Of a stretch of 64,000 bases of DNA, positions 35,959-45,181 are shown one piece after another (within the stretch, counting starts at the first letter, position 1; each line of letters opens with the position of its first letter). The stretch lies in contig NZ_PYBW01000081.1 of the NCBI RefSeq assembly GCF_003205575.1, positions 85,031-149,030 on the forward strand. Reading direction: 5' to 3'. This stretch comes from Streptomyces tateyamensis (GTDB lineage: Bacteria; Actinomycetota; Actinomycetes; Streptomycetales; Streptomycetaceae). The notes beneath the pieces were generated by a model. The model was given only the letters and a program-made list of their open reading frames with translations. It was not told the origin of the DNA and searched no databases. The position numbers and the translations under genes are program-made.

Positions 35959-36062
35959 TTCCATGATGCGGAATAATGCTTCTAGGATACGGAAATCACG
36001 GTAGGCGGCGGCCGGAGCGGGCGTCAAGGCCTCCGAGGGCCCATCTTCAACAACTCGTTGAA
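35959..36062 (-). promoter_or_regulatory. gcl promoter: tandem 15-bp elements plus 17-bp palindrome
   Basis: On the minus strand TTGACG (36027-36022) and TACCGT (36003-35998) are spaced by 18. Just downstream of -10 are TTCTAGGATACGGAA (35980-35994) and TTCCATGATGCGGAA (35959-35973), centres 21 bp apart. Upstream is the near-perfect palindrome TTCAAC-AACTC-GTTGAA (36046-36062). Operators placed over the start of transcription suggest repression by an IclR-type dimer pair. The remaining 250 bases to 36313 hold no gene that I can support. Confidence 0.78.
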
Positions 36063-36313
36063 GAGACACCATTGGCGATCCCACCAGGAGGCCGCCCCGA
36101 TCCGGGGCGCAATCCCCACGGAACCGACCAATCGCCCACGGAGCACCCGGGCCCGGGGCGGGCGGCATGACCCCAACGTGCCGGGCACGTTCGTGCCACC
36201 CCTGAACCGGTGACACCACCGGCGCGGTGAGCGAGGCTCAAGACATCGGAAGAACGCCCCGGGTGGCCGGCTTCCGACAATCCGACTCGTCTCCCGTCAG
36301 GGGTGGAACTGCC

Positions 36314-36460
36314 ATGCCTCGATTCGCCGCTCTCCTGCTGCTCGCCGTGCTCGCCGTCGGCTTCGGGACCGGTGCCGCCGGCCTCGCCGACTCCGGCGCC
36401 CCGCACCGCACGGTGGCCTCCGACGGATACGGCTGGGGCTCGACGCCCCAGACCCCGTGA
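36314..36460 (+). CDS. Small putative secreted peptide
   Basis: A 48-residue product with a hydrophobic N-terminal stretch (FAALLLLAVLAVGFGTGAAG, residues 4-23) that looks like a signal peptide, ending in SDGYGWGSTPQTP. CAGGGGTGG precedes the ATG. I do not recognise a family. It ends 35 bases before a decayed transposase-like gene on the same strand. Short size makes coding status uncertain. Confidence 0.5.
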   Translation: MPRFAALLLLAVLAVGFGTGAAGLADSGAPHRTVASDGYGWGSTPQTP

Positions 36461-36495
36461 TCTGCCCCACCTCGTGAAACTCTTGAGGAGTCACG

Positions 36496-37491
36496 TTGTC
36501 CGACTTCGCAGACAGCGCAGGCATCGGCCTGCTGGTCCGCACCTACCCGGCGGAGCTGGTCGACTCCGCGGTCGCCGCCTGCGGGCGCACCGAGCGCCGC
36601 CGCCGGGTGCTGTCGGCCCGCATGATGGTCTACTTCGTGCTCGCCATGGCCCTCTTCTCCCCCGCGCCCTACCTTGACGTGATGCGCCGCCTGACCACCG
36701 GGCTGCGCTGGGGCGGGCACTGGGGGGAGCAGCCGATCCCGAACAAGGCGAGCATCTTCCAGGCCCGCGAACGCCTGGGCGCCGGCCCGCTGCACGCGCT
36801 CTTCCGCACCTCGGTGCGCCCGCTGGCCTCGCCGGACACCCCGCAGGCCTACTGGCGCGGCCGGCACCTGCTGCTGCTCCAGGAGGAGCAGGTCGAACTG
36901 CCCGAGACCGGGGGCGAGACACCCCGGCTGCGGATCGCCGGGCTGGTCGAGCAGGGCAGCGGGGCGGTGCTGGACGCCGTCTTCCTGACCGGCGAGACGC
37001 CCCGGACCCTGCTGCGCTCGGCCGGGCCGACCAACCTGCTGCTGGTCGACGGGCAGCCGCTCGACCCCGGACTGCTCGCCACGGCGACGGCCTGCGGCGT
37101 GCCGCTGGTCTGGCGGCTGCCCGCGGTGCGGATCGTCCGGCAGGGCGAACCCTGCGCCCCGGACGGCTCGTTCCGGGTCCGACTGGGCCACCAGTTGCTG
37201 CGGGTGGTCGCACCCGACACGGTCACCACCCTGCTCGACCCGGGCTTCGCACCCGCCGCCGAGCTGCGCCACCTGCTGGCCCGCGGCGCCGAGCAGCACG
37301 GCGCACTGCGGGACGCGCTGCTCGGCGCCTACGGCCGGAACGGGCCGCTGACCAGCCGCACCAGCGAGGGGGTGCGCCAGGAGGTCTACGGCCGGCTGCT
37401 GGTGCACTACGCGATCCGGCAGTCGATGCAGTACGCCTGTTCGGCGCCGGAGCGGCGCGGGGCGGGCCGGATGCCCGAATTCGCCCGATAA
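36496..37491 (+). CDS. IS4-type transposase derivative lacking a catalytic Asp
   Basis: A 331-residue protein. The N-terminal part (SAGIGLLVRTYPAELVDSAVAACGR, RRRVLSARMMVYFVLAMALFSPAPYLDVMRRLT, IPNKASIFQARERLGAGPLHALF) is the Nterm_IS4 domain of streptomycete IS4-family transposases. Where active members have IDGT with the first catalytic Asp, this protein has LLLQEEQVELPET; the second Asp region reads LLVDGQPLD and the Glu helix is retained as RQEVYGRLLVHYAIRQ. It is also shorter than active members. TTG start after GAGGAG. No terminal inverted repeats were found. It looks like a domesticated or decaying transposase rather than a mobile element. Confidence 0.75.
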   Translation: MSDFADSAGIGLLVRTYPAELVDSAVAACGRTERRRRVLSARMMVYFVLAMALFSPAPYLDVMRRLTTGLRWGGHWGEQPIPNKASIFQARERLGAGPLHALFRTSVRPLASPDTPQAYWRGRHLLLLQEEQVELPETGGETPRLRIAGLVEQGSGAVLDAVFLTGETPRTLLRSAGPTNLLLVDGQPLDPGLLATATACGVPLVWRLPAVRIVRQGEPCAPDGSFRVRLGHQLLRVVAPDTVTTLLDPGFAPAAELRHLLARGAEQHGALRDALLGAYGRNGPLTSRTSEGVRQEVYGRLLVHYAIRQSMQYACSAPERRGAGRMPEFAR

Positions 37492-37653
37492 TTCCCGGCA
37501 GAAAAGCGGCCCGGCCCGCGATGACGACCGCTAAACAAACGGCATGGCCGGGTGCGGCGAAGCCCCGTAAATTTTCTGTTGTCGGCAGGGAGCACCGCCC
37601 GGGAAAACCGGGAACCTGCCGGAAGGAAATCCCACAACGGAAAAGGAAACACC

Positions 37654-38004
37654 ATGCGCTTCAAGGCTGTCATCGGTCTCGGCGTCGCGGCCGCAGCCCT
37701 CGCCACCCTGGGCCTGGCCGGCACCGCTTCGGCCAGCTCGGTCACCCTCTACTACAACTCGGGCTACCAGGGCGAGTCGGTCACCTTCTACGGCAACGTG
37801 CCGAACCTGGGTGTCTACTCCTTCCCGTCCAAGGGCAGCGTCAAGAACAACGCCGCCTCGGCCTGGAACAACGACTACAACACCGTCTCCATCTGGTACA
37901 ACTCCAACTACGCGGGCGTGCGTGACGTCATCGCCGGCTACAGCGGCAGCGGCAACCGCCTGGTCAACACCTACAACGAGGACGCGTCGATCAGCTTCTC
38001 CTGA
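37654..38004 (+). CDS. Secreted beta/gamma-crystallin-like (peptidase-inhibitor I36-like) protein
   Basis: A 116-residue exported protein. Residues 1-27 are a signal peptide (KAVIGLGVAAAALATLGLAG, then ASAS). The mature part starts VTLYYNSGYQGESVTFYGNVPNLG and ends NTYNEDASISFS, with the paired Tyr/Gly pattern of a crystallin Greek-key motif, as in the Streptomyces metalloprotease inhibitor family I36. AAAAGG precedes the ATG. It may act as a small inhibitor or coat protein. Confidence 0.75.
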   Translation: MRFKAVIGLGVAAAALATLGLAGTASASSVTLYYNSGYQGESVTFYGNVPNLGVYSFPSKGSVKNNAASAWNNDYNTVSIWYNSNYAGVRDVIAGYSGSGNRLVNTYNEDASISFS

Positions 38005-38016
38005 CGCACCGTCGGC

Positions 38017-38047
38017 CGGCCGGCCGGGGCTCGACCCCGGCCGGCCG
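38017..38047 (+). terminator. Hairpin after the I36-like gene
   Basis: CGGCCGGCCGGGG (38017-38029) pairs with CCCCGGCCGGCCG (38035-38047) over a 5-base loop, directly after the stop and before the lipoprotein gene. Confidence 0.7.
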
Positions 38048-38089
38048 CCGCCGAACCCCATCCTCCCGACCAGGAGTTGACCCAAGACC

Positions 38090-39034
38090 ATGCCCAGTCG
38101 CCCCCGCCTCCTGCCCGCCCTGATCGCCGCCCTGGGCTCCGCGGCCGTACTGGCCTCGGTCTCGGGCTGCTCGGGTGCCGCCGATGCCGCGGTCCCCGCG
38201 CCGGCCGCCACCCCCACCGTCCTGAACAGCGCCGCCCTGCACCTGCCCACCGACGACTACCAGCTCTCCCCCGAGGCCACGGCCCGGCTCGGCCGGGCCA
38301 CCCAGCTCGTGGTCGGGCAGTGCATGAAGGGCTACGGACTCTCCGTCGACCAATCCGTGGCGGGCGCCAAGAGCGCACCGGCCACGGCGACGGAAATGCG
38401 CTACGGAGTCACCAATCCGGAACAGGCGAAAACCACCGGATATCATTTCGGACCGGCGGACGAGGGATATCTTCCGCCGTCTGCCGCACCCACCGGGCCG
38501 CCGCCGAACACCGATCCCGAATACCAGCAGGTATTGCGCGGGAACGGCACGCCGGGCACCACCGAGGGAACCGCCACGACCTATCACGGCAAGAATGTGC
38601 CGGCCGGCGGCTGCGTCGGCGAGATGCACACGAAGCTGCAGGCCGGCGCGACCTTCCTCGGGGTCGCCGCCCTGGTGCGGCAGATCGACAGCCAGAGCTT
38701 CACCGAGGCCATGAAGACGCCGGCCGTGCAGGCCGCCTTCCAGTCCTGGTCCAGCTGCATGCTGGCCAAGGGCTTCCACTACGCGACCCCGATCGACGCG
38801 GTGAACGACAAGGCCTTCCGCACCGACACCGCGAGCCCGACCGAACTGGCGACCGCCCAGGCGGACGTGGCCTGCAAGCAGCAGGGCAACGTGGTCGGCG
38901 TCTGGTTCGCGGCCGAGGTCGACCGCCAGCACGCGCTGATGCAGCCGCACGTGGGGGAGCTGAAGACGATCAAGATGCAGATGCAGGACCAGGCGGCCGC
39001 GGTCGCCGAGGTCCTGCAGGCGGCGGGCCAGTAG
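38090..39034 (+). CDS. Putative lipoprotein of unknown function
   Basis: A 314-residue protein with a lipobox-type signal (LIAALGSAAVLASVSGC, cleavage before Cys27). The mature chain has several Cys (QCMKGYGL, GGCVGEM, SSCMLAKGF, DVACKQQG) and an AxxSWSSCM...AKG region that suggest a disulfide-bonded helical fold seen in streptomycete secreted proteins. No known domain is recognised. Located at the membrane surface by prediction. An AGGAG site precedes the ATG. Confidence 0.72.
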   Translation: MPSRPRLLPALIAALGSAAVLASVSGCSGAADAAVPAPAATPTVLNSAALHLPTDDYQLSPEATARLGRATQLVVGQCMKGYGLSVDQSVAGAKSAPATATEMRYGVTNPEQAKTTGYHFGPADEGYLPPSAAPTGPPPNTDPEYQQVLRGNGTPGTTEGTATTYHGKNVPAGGCVGEMHTKLQAGATFLGVAALVRQIDSQSFTEAMKTPAVQAAFQSWSSCMLAKGFHYATPIDAVNDKAFRTDTASPTELATAQADVACKQQGNVVGVWFAAEVDRQHALMQPHVGELKTIKMQMQDQAAAVAEVLQAAGQ

Positions 39035-39058
39035 CCGCGCGCCCCGCCCCGCGATCCG

Positions 39059-39102
39059 CAGCCCCGCAGGCACCGGTACCCCCGCCGGTGCCTGCGGGGC
39101 TG
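39059..39102. terminator. Bidirectional terminator between lipoprotein gene and the cyclotransferase-like gene
   Basis: CAGCCCCGCAGGCACCGG at 39059-39076 pairs perfectly (18 bp) with 39085-39102 across an 8-base loop in the gap between convergent genes. Confidence 0.85.
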
Positions 39103-39129
39103 CCCCGGTTCGGCGGGCGGCGGGTGCCG

Positions 39130-39522
39130 TCAGGCGGTGCGCCCGATGCTCGCCAGGTAGTCGCGCCAGCCGCCGAACTCGGTGATCTCGCGGTGCACCC
39201 CGCGCTCCAGCTCCCCGCGGGAGAGCAGCATCGAGCAGCAGGCGGTGCCGTCGGCCAGCTTGATCACCCCGAACTCCAGCTCGCGCGGCTCGCCGGGCAG
39301 CAGGACGTCGCGCAGCAGCTCCAGGCTCAGCTCGTACAGCTCGCCCTCGATCGCGCTGTCCACCGCCGGGTCCGGGTGCAGGCCGGGGCAGACGTCGCCG
39401 ATCGAGAAGAACCGGTAGCCGGGTGCGGTGCGCACCGCACCGAGGAACGGCGCGTCACCCAGCACGTGGTGCAGCTCGCCGCCGCGCATCGCCTGGCCGT
39501 TGAGGAACATCCGGACCGTCAA
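39130..39522 (-). CDS. Stand-alone gamma-glutamylcyclotransferase-like (allophanate-hydrolase C-terminal-like) protein
   Basis: A 130-residue protein. FLNGQAMRGGELHHVLGDAP near residue 5, APGYRFFSIGDVCPGL, SAIEGELYEL and LEFGVIKLADGTACCSML resemble the C-terminal domain of AtzF-type allophanate hydrolases, which has the gamma-glutamylcyclotransferase fold. I chose the TTG at 39522 because AAGGAG lies 5 bases upstream; the first ATG (39510) is 17 bases away. It lies just behind malate synthase, separated by a strong terminator. It may process a ureido compound such as ureidoglycolate, but this is conjecture. Confidence 0.7.
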   Translation of the reverse strand: MTVRMFLNGQAMRGGELHHVLGDAPFLGAVRTAPGYRFFSIGDVCPGLHPDPAVDSAIEGELYELSLELLRDVLLPGEPRELEFGVIKLADGTACCSMLLSRGELERGVHREITEFGGWRDYLASIGRTA

Positions 39523-39540
39523 AGGAACTCCTTGGAAGAA

Positions 39541-39590
39541 AAACCGTACGGTCCACCGGGGCGCACTCGCCGCGGTGGACCGTACGGTTT
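39541..39590 (-). terminator. Rho-independent terminator after malate synthase
   Basis: On the minus strand AAACCGTACGGTCCACCG pairs perfectly (18 bp) with CGGTGGACCGTACGGTTT and continues into TTCTTCC, so the stem ends in a T-rich run. It lies between the aceB stop (39603) and the cyclotransferase-like start, so expression of the latter would need read-through or its own promoter. Confidence 0.9.
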
Positions 39591-39602
39591 GGCGATAGTC
39601 CG

Positions 39603-41291
<1,689 letters not shown>

Positions 41292-41379
41292 GGGCTGGAC
41301 ACTCCTTGGACGGTTGAACTCTGTAGGGAGCCGCGGTAGCGGCTTCCCTCGGTACCGACCCACCTACTGGCGAGTTGGA

Positions 41380-41433
41380 TTCTGTAAAGTGGAGACTAGT
41401 TTCCGCGATACAGAATTTCAACGGTTTGTTGAG
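41380..41433. promoter_or_regulatory. aceB/allR divergent promoter: tandem 15-bp elements plus 17-bp palindrome
   Basis: TTCTGTAAAGTGGAG (41380-41394) and TTCCGCGATACAGAA (41401-41415) have centres 21 bp apart, exactly as in the hyi and gcl promoters. TTCAAC-GGTTT-GTTGAG follows at 41417-41433. On the minus strand TTGAAA (41421-41416) and TAGTCT (41398-41393), spaced 17, form the aceB promoter, so one 15-bp element sits in its spacer, the other over -10/+1 and the palindrome over -35. Divergent allR begins at 41481, suggesting autoregulation. Confidence 0.78.
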
Positions 41434-41480
41434 TGGATCGCCGGGACTCTACTCCTCCCCCGACAGCGAAGGGAACGCCG

Positions 41481-42260
41481 GTGGCCAGCACCCCCGCCCC
41501 CGACCGAAGCAGTGGCAGCGTGCAGTCCGTCGAGCGCGCCTTCCAGCTGCTGGAAGCCCTCGCCGACGCCGGTGGCGTGGCCACCCTCAGCGAACTGTGC
41601 ACCAGTTCGGGCCTGCCGATGCCGACCATCCACCGCCTGGTCCGTACCCTCGCACAGCAGGGATATGTCCGCCAGGACACCGCGCGGCGCTACACCCTGG
41701 GTCCGCGGCTGATCCGCCTCGGCGAGACTGCCAGCCGGCTGCTCGGCAGCTGGGCCCGGCCGTACCTGGCCGAACTGATGGAGGCCACCGGGGAGACCGC
41801 CAACCTCGCGGTGCTGGAGGGCGGCGAGGTGGTCTACGTCGGCCAGGTGCAGTCCCGGCGCTCGATGCGGATGTTCACCGAGGTCGGCCGCCGGGTGCAG
41901 CCGCACTGCACGGGGGTCGGCAAGGCGCTGCTGGCCCAGCTGGCCGAGGGCGAGGCGCGCGGCGTGCTCGGCACCCAACCGCTGCCCGCGCACACCGAGT
42001 TCACCGTCACCGATGTCGACGCGCTGTTCGCCCAGTTGGCCCACGCCCGCGAGGTCGGCTACGTGGTGGACGACCAGGAGCAGGAGATCGGCGTGCGCTG
42101 CATCGCGGTGGCGGTCCCGGGCGCACCGACTCCCACCGCGCTCTCGGTCTCCGGCCCCGAGGCCCGGATCCGGGCGCTGGAGGAACAGGCGGGCGGCGCG
42201 GGCCTGGTGACGGTGATGCGGCAGATCGCCCAGCGCCTCGGCGCGGCGCTCGCCGCCTGA
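41481..42260 (+). CDS. allR: IclR-family repressor, AllR-like
   Basis: A 259-residue IclR-type regulator with the classical N-terminal winged helix (QSVERAFQLLEALADAGGVATLSELCTSSGLPMPTIHRLVRTLAQQGY, residues about 11-58) and effector domain (YLAELMEATGETANLAVLEGGEVVYVGQVQS; RRVQPHCTGVGKALLAQL; EVGYVVDDQEQEIGVRCIAVAVPG). In E. coli and Streptomyces such proteins repress allantoin/glyoxylate genes and respond to glyoxylate or allantoin metabolites. I chose the GTG at 41481 (GAAGGGA upstream) over the GTG at 41433, which lies inside the operator. Divergent from aceB. Best candidate for the reader of the tandem 15-bp elements. Confidence 0.88.
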   Translation: MASTPAPDRSSGSVQSVERAFQLLEALADAGGVATLSELCTSSGLPMPTIHRLVRTLAQQGYVRQDTARRYTLGPRLIRLGETASRLLGSWARPYLAELMEATGETANLAVLEGGEVVYVGQVQSRRSMRMFTEVGRRVQPHCTGVGKALLAQLAEGEARGVLGTQPLPAHTEFTVTDVDALFAQLAHAREVGYVVDDQEQEIGVRCIAVAVPGAPTPTALSVSGPEARIRALEEQAGGAGLVTVMRQIAQRLGAALAA

Positions 42261-42285
42261 TCGCGGGGGCGCCTAACCTCGCCCC

Positions 42286-42747
42286 ATGAAGCGCAACTGG
42301 GTGCTCGCCCTCCCGCTCGCCGGTGCGCTGGTGCTGGCGGCTCCGGCCGCGGCGGCCGCACCGCGCGCCACCGGCGCCGACCTGTTCGTGGTGCAGCTCG
42401 AGCCGGACCCGGTGGCCCCGGGCGGCACCACCACCGTGCACGCCTTCGTGGCCAACAAGGGCCCGGGCCCGGCCGGGGAGTTCACCGTGACGGTCCGGGT
42501 GCCGGCCGGCGCCCGTGCGGTCGGCCCCTACTTCCCCGACAACTGCAGGGCGGACGAGGACGGGCGCCGGGTGCGCTGCACCTTCGGCGCGGGCCTGCCG
42601 CCGCAGCGCACCGCGACCGCCCTGGTGCCGGTCCAGGTCTCCGACGAGGCGTCAGGGACTCTGCGCGGCGGGCGGGTCACGGTGCACAGCAGCGGTGACC
42701 CGGATCCGGCGAACGACTCGGCGTCCTACGTGATCCAGGTCAGCTGA
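42286..42747 (+). CDS. Secreted CARDB/DUF11-like protein
   Basis: A 153-residue exported protein: signal peptide in residues 1-26 (LALPLAGALVLAAPAAAAA), then a single Ig-like domain (LFVVQLEPDPVAPGGTTTVHAFVANKGPGPAGEFTVTVRVP ... DPDPANDSASYVIQVS) typical of CARDB/DUF11 adhesin-type repeats. Two Cys (NCRAD, VRCTF) could form a disulfide. Converges with the glucanase gene 7 bases away. Confidence 0.75.
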   Translation: MKRNWVLALPLAGALVLAAPAAAAAPRATGADLFVVQLEPDPVAPGGTTTVHAFVANKGPGPAGEFTVTVRVPAGARAVGPYFPDNCRADEDGRRVRCTFGAGLPPQRTATALVPVQVSDEASGTLRGGRVTVHSSGDPDPANDSASYVIQVS

Positions 42748-42754
42748 CGCTCGG

Positions 42755-43972
42755 TCAGCGGTACACCCGCACGTAGTCGGCCGCGAAGCTGATCGGCGCG
42801 GAGCCGGCCGGGCCCGGGTGGTACTGGCCGGCGGTGACGGACAGGTTGAGGATCAGGTTGGCCGACCAGTTGGCGCCCACCCCGGTGCCGTCGGAGAACA
42901 CCTTGACCCCGTTGACGTACCAGTCCACCGAGCTCGCGCCGTAGTAGGTGCCGATGGTCACCCACTGGCCGGCCCGCACGCCGGACGCGTCCGTGTAGTA
43001 CTTCTGGCCGCCGTTGACGTGGTTGGTCAGCTCCAGCAGGTTCGGGTTGTCCGGGTGGTACTCGAAGGAGTCGATCTCGCTGCCGCCGTTCTGCCAGGTC
43101 CACAGCGCCGGCCAGGCACCCGAGCCGGTGGGCAGCTGCACCCGGGTCTCGGCGTAGTCGCCGGTCTTCACCTTGAAGTTCTGGCTGGTGCCCTCGGTGG
43201 TCAGCAGCCCGGTGGTCCAGGCCTGCTTGCCGTTCTCCAGGGTGTGGCCGGAGGGCTGGGCGGTGAAGGTGGCGGCGCCGTTGGCCACCTTCACGTCGGA
43301 CGGGTCGAGCCAGTCGAGCTTGTTGTCGTCCGGGTTGTGGGTGCCGTACTTGTAGGAGCTGCTGGTCGAGCTGTTCCAGCGGCTGCCGTCCAGCGGCCCG
43401 TTGAACTCGTCCGACCAGGTCAGCGACTTGCCGGGGATCGGCGAGCCGATGCTCGGGGTCGGGGTGGGCGTCGGGGTCGGGGTCGGGGTCGGCGCCGGAG
43501 TGGGCGTGGGGGTCGGCGTGGGGGCCGGGGCCGGGGCCGGGGTCGCGCCGGCCACGGTCAGCTGCTTGCTCGGCAGGTTGTGCCAGGCGCCCGCCTGGTC
43601 CTGGTAGTAGCCGAAGACGGTGTACGTGCCGGCCGGGAAGGTGCGCGCGCCGGTGGTCAGCGAGAAGCCGGTCGGGCAGAGCTGGACGTTGCCGCGCGAA
43701 CCCGGGAAGTCCAGGTTGTTGCCGGCCGCGTCCCGGACGCCGACGCCGACGCTCTGGACGGTGAAGCAGGAGCTGGCGTGCACGGTCAGCTGGGCGCTGG
43801 TGGCAGCCCCGGGAGCGGTGCTGGTGGGGGTCAGCCGGTCCTGGCTGACAGTGGGGGCCAGGCGGCCCGGGTTCCAGGACCAGGCGTGGGCCTGGCCGAC
43901 CATCGGCACCGCGAGCAGGGCGGTGGCGCCGGCCAGGACCCCGAGGCGGGCGGGCGTGGCGGAGCGGATCAT
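42755..43972 (-). CDS. Secreted GH16 beta-glucanase-like enzyme
   Basis: A 405-residue exported protein. A signal peptide (LGVLAGATALLAVPMVGQAHA) is followed by an N-terminal domain of about 110 residues, a Pro-Thr linker at roughly residues 140-175, and a C-terminal family-16 domain with GGSEIDSFEYHP near residue 300, matching the catalytic ExDxxE. Likely cleaves beta-1,3- or 1,3-1,4-glucans. I chose ATG 43972 (AGAGGA upstream); the longer frame start at 44074 has no signal peptide in place. Confidence 0.85.
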   Translation of the reverse strand: MIRSATPARLGVLAGATALLAVPMVGQAHAWSWNPGRLAPTVSQDRLTPTSTAPGAATSAQLTVHASSCFTVQSVGVGVRDAAGNNLDFPGSRGNVQLCPTGFSLTTGARTFPAGTYTVFGYYQDQAGAWHNLPSKQLTVAGATPAPAPAPTPTPTPTPAPTPTPTPTPTPTPSIGSPIPGKSLTWSDEFNGPLDGSRWNSSTSSSYKYGTHNPDDNKLDWLDPSDVKVANGAATFTAQPSGHTLENGKQAWTTGLLTTEGTSQNFKVKTGDYAETRVQLPTGSGAWPALWTWQNGGSEIDSFEYHPDNPNLLELTNHVNGGQKYYTDASGVRAGQWVTIGTYYGASSVDWYVNGVKVFSDGTGVGANWSANLILNLSVTAGQYHPGPAGSAPISFAADYVRVYR

Positions 43973-44337
43973 GAGCGGTCCTCTTGCGACGCCTGCGGAG
44001 TTAGCTGTCGGGTTCGGGCCGCAAGTGGCCCGGCCGCGCGGGCGCGGCTTCACCCCGAGCCGGACCGCGCTCACGGGCTGGAGCGGGGTACGGCGAAGTG
44101 CTGTGGGTCCCCCGCTCCTGCCTGTACCGGTGTGCTGTGGGAGCCGGCCGACGGGCAGGCAGGACTCGGCGTCCCGGCGGCTGGGCCCGCCGGGAGCCGG
44201 CGGACAGCCTTCAGGCTAGGCAGCTGGGAAGATCGTCATCAACGCGATCTGCCTCACATCCGTGCTGTTCAGCGCGGTCCGGTCGGCTGGCCGGAGCGGT
44301 TGGGGGTCGGTTCTTCGGCGCGGTCCGAGGCGGCCGG
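43973..44337 (-). promoter_or_regulatory. Gap between LuxR and GH16 genes
   Basis: These 365 bases hold the GH16 promoter region and no supported gene. Near the LuxR stop the motif GCGCGGTCCG recurs three times (around 44274, 44318 and 44341, the last inside the LuxR gene), of unknown meaning. Confidence 0.3.
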
Positions 44338-45084
44338 TCAGCGCGGTCCGGCCCGCCAGGCGGCCGCGGCCGCCACCCGGCTGTGCACCCGCAGCTTGGT
44401 GTAGGCGTGCTCCAGGTGCTTGTCCACGGTGCGGGCCGAGACCTCCAGCCGTCGACCGATCTGACGGTCGGTCAGTCCCTGCACCAGCAGGTCCAGCACC
44501 GCCGCCTCACGCCGCGTCAGCCGCACCGGCGGCGCAGGCGGCACCGCCGGCGCGGGCGGGGCCAGCCGGTCCAACGCGTGGCTCAGCCGGGCCCGCAGCA
44601 GCTCGGCCGATTCCAGGTCGGCCGAGCTGAAGTCGCTGCCGCCGCGGTGCACCACCAGCGCCACCGTGCGCCGCCCGGTCGGCGCCCAGCCGGCCGGGAA
44701 GGCCATCGCCAGCTGGTGCTCGGCCCCGACGAGGCGCAGTGCCTCGTTGTAGGTGCCGAGCCGGTGGTACTCGGTGCGCGACTGCAGGTCGGAGCGGCGC
44801 ACCGGGAAGCCGGGGCCGGTCAGGTCGGTGTGCCGGAAGAGCGGATCGGCCGCCGCGTGCCGGTAGAAGCCGGCCATCGCCTCCGGGGCGAACAGGTCCA
44901 CCGGGGTGTGCACCGGGGAGCGCCCCGCCGGGGTGCGGACCGACCAGGTCAGCCCGTCCCCGGGCACGGTGCGCAGCAGCAGCGGGAGCAGCGCCGGCAG
45001 CAGGCTCTCCTCGTCGGCGGCGTCGAGCAGCAGGTCGATCACCGCGCAGATGCGCCGCAACCCGGCCTCCCCGGACACGCTCAC
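44338..45084 (-). CDS. LuxR-family transcriptional regulator
   Basis: About 248 residues. The C-terminal GerE-type HTH is clear (LTRREAAVLDLLVQGLTDRQIGRRLEVSARTVDKHLEHAYTKL compressed within the last 60 residues). The N-terminal 165 residues may be a GAF-like sensor (TYNEALRLVGAEHQLAMAFP). I chose a GTG at 45084 because the 25 residues before it in the longer frame from 45159 look like leader sequence; either is possible. Follows the methyltransferase on the same strand. Confidence 0.78.
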   Translation of the reverse strand: MSVSGEAGLRRICAVIDLLLDAADEESLLPALLPLLLRTVPGDGLTWSVRTPAGRSPVHTPVDLFAPEAMAGFYRHAAADPLFRHTDLTGPGFPVRRSDLQSRTEYHRLGTYNEALRLVGAEHQLAMAFPAGWAPTGRRTVALVVHRGGSDFSSADLESAELLRARLSHALDRLAPPAPAVPPAPPVRLTRREAAVLDLLVQGLTDRQIGRRLEVSARTVDKHLEHAYTKLRVHSRVAAAAAWRAGPR

Positions 45085-45181
45085 TCTTGGAGCCTGCGCC
45101 TGTGGGGAGACCGGGTCAAGCCGGGCCCCGACAAACCCGGCCGGCACCGCCCGGCCCAACGCGAGCGGCTGGTGGGACGGC

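Noticed and set aside
43437..43556. Dense GGGGTCGG-type repeat that could be taken for a minisatellite or CRISPR-like array
   Set aside because: It is the codon-level trace of the Pro-Thr linker of the GH16 enzyme on the opposite strand; no spacers.
44318..44360. GCGCGGTCCG repeated around the LuxR stop codon
   Set aside because: Only three short copies, irregularly spaced and partly coding; compatible with chance at this GC content.
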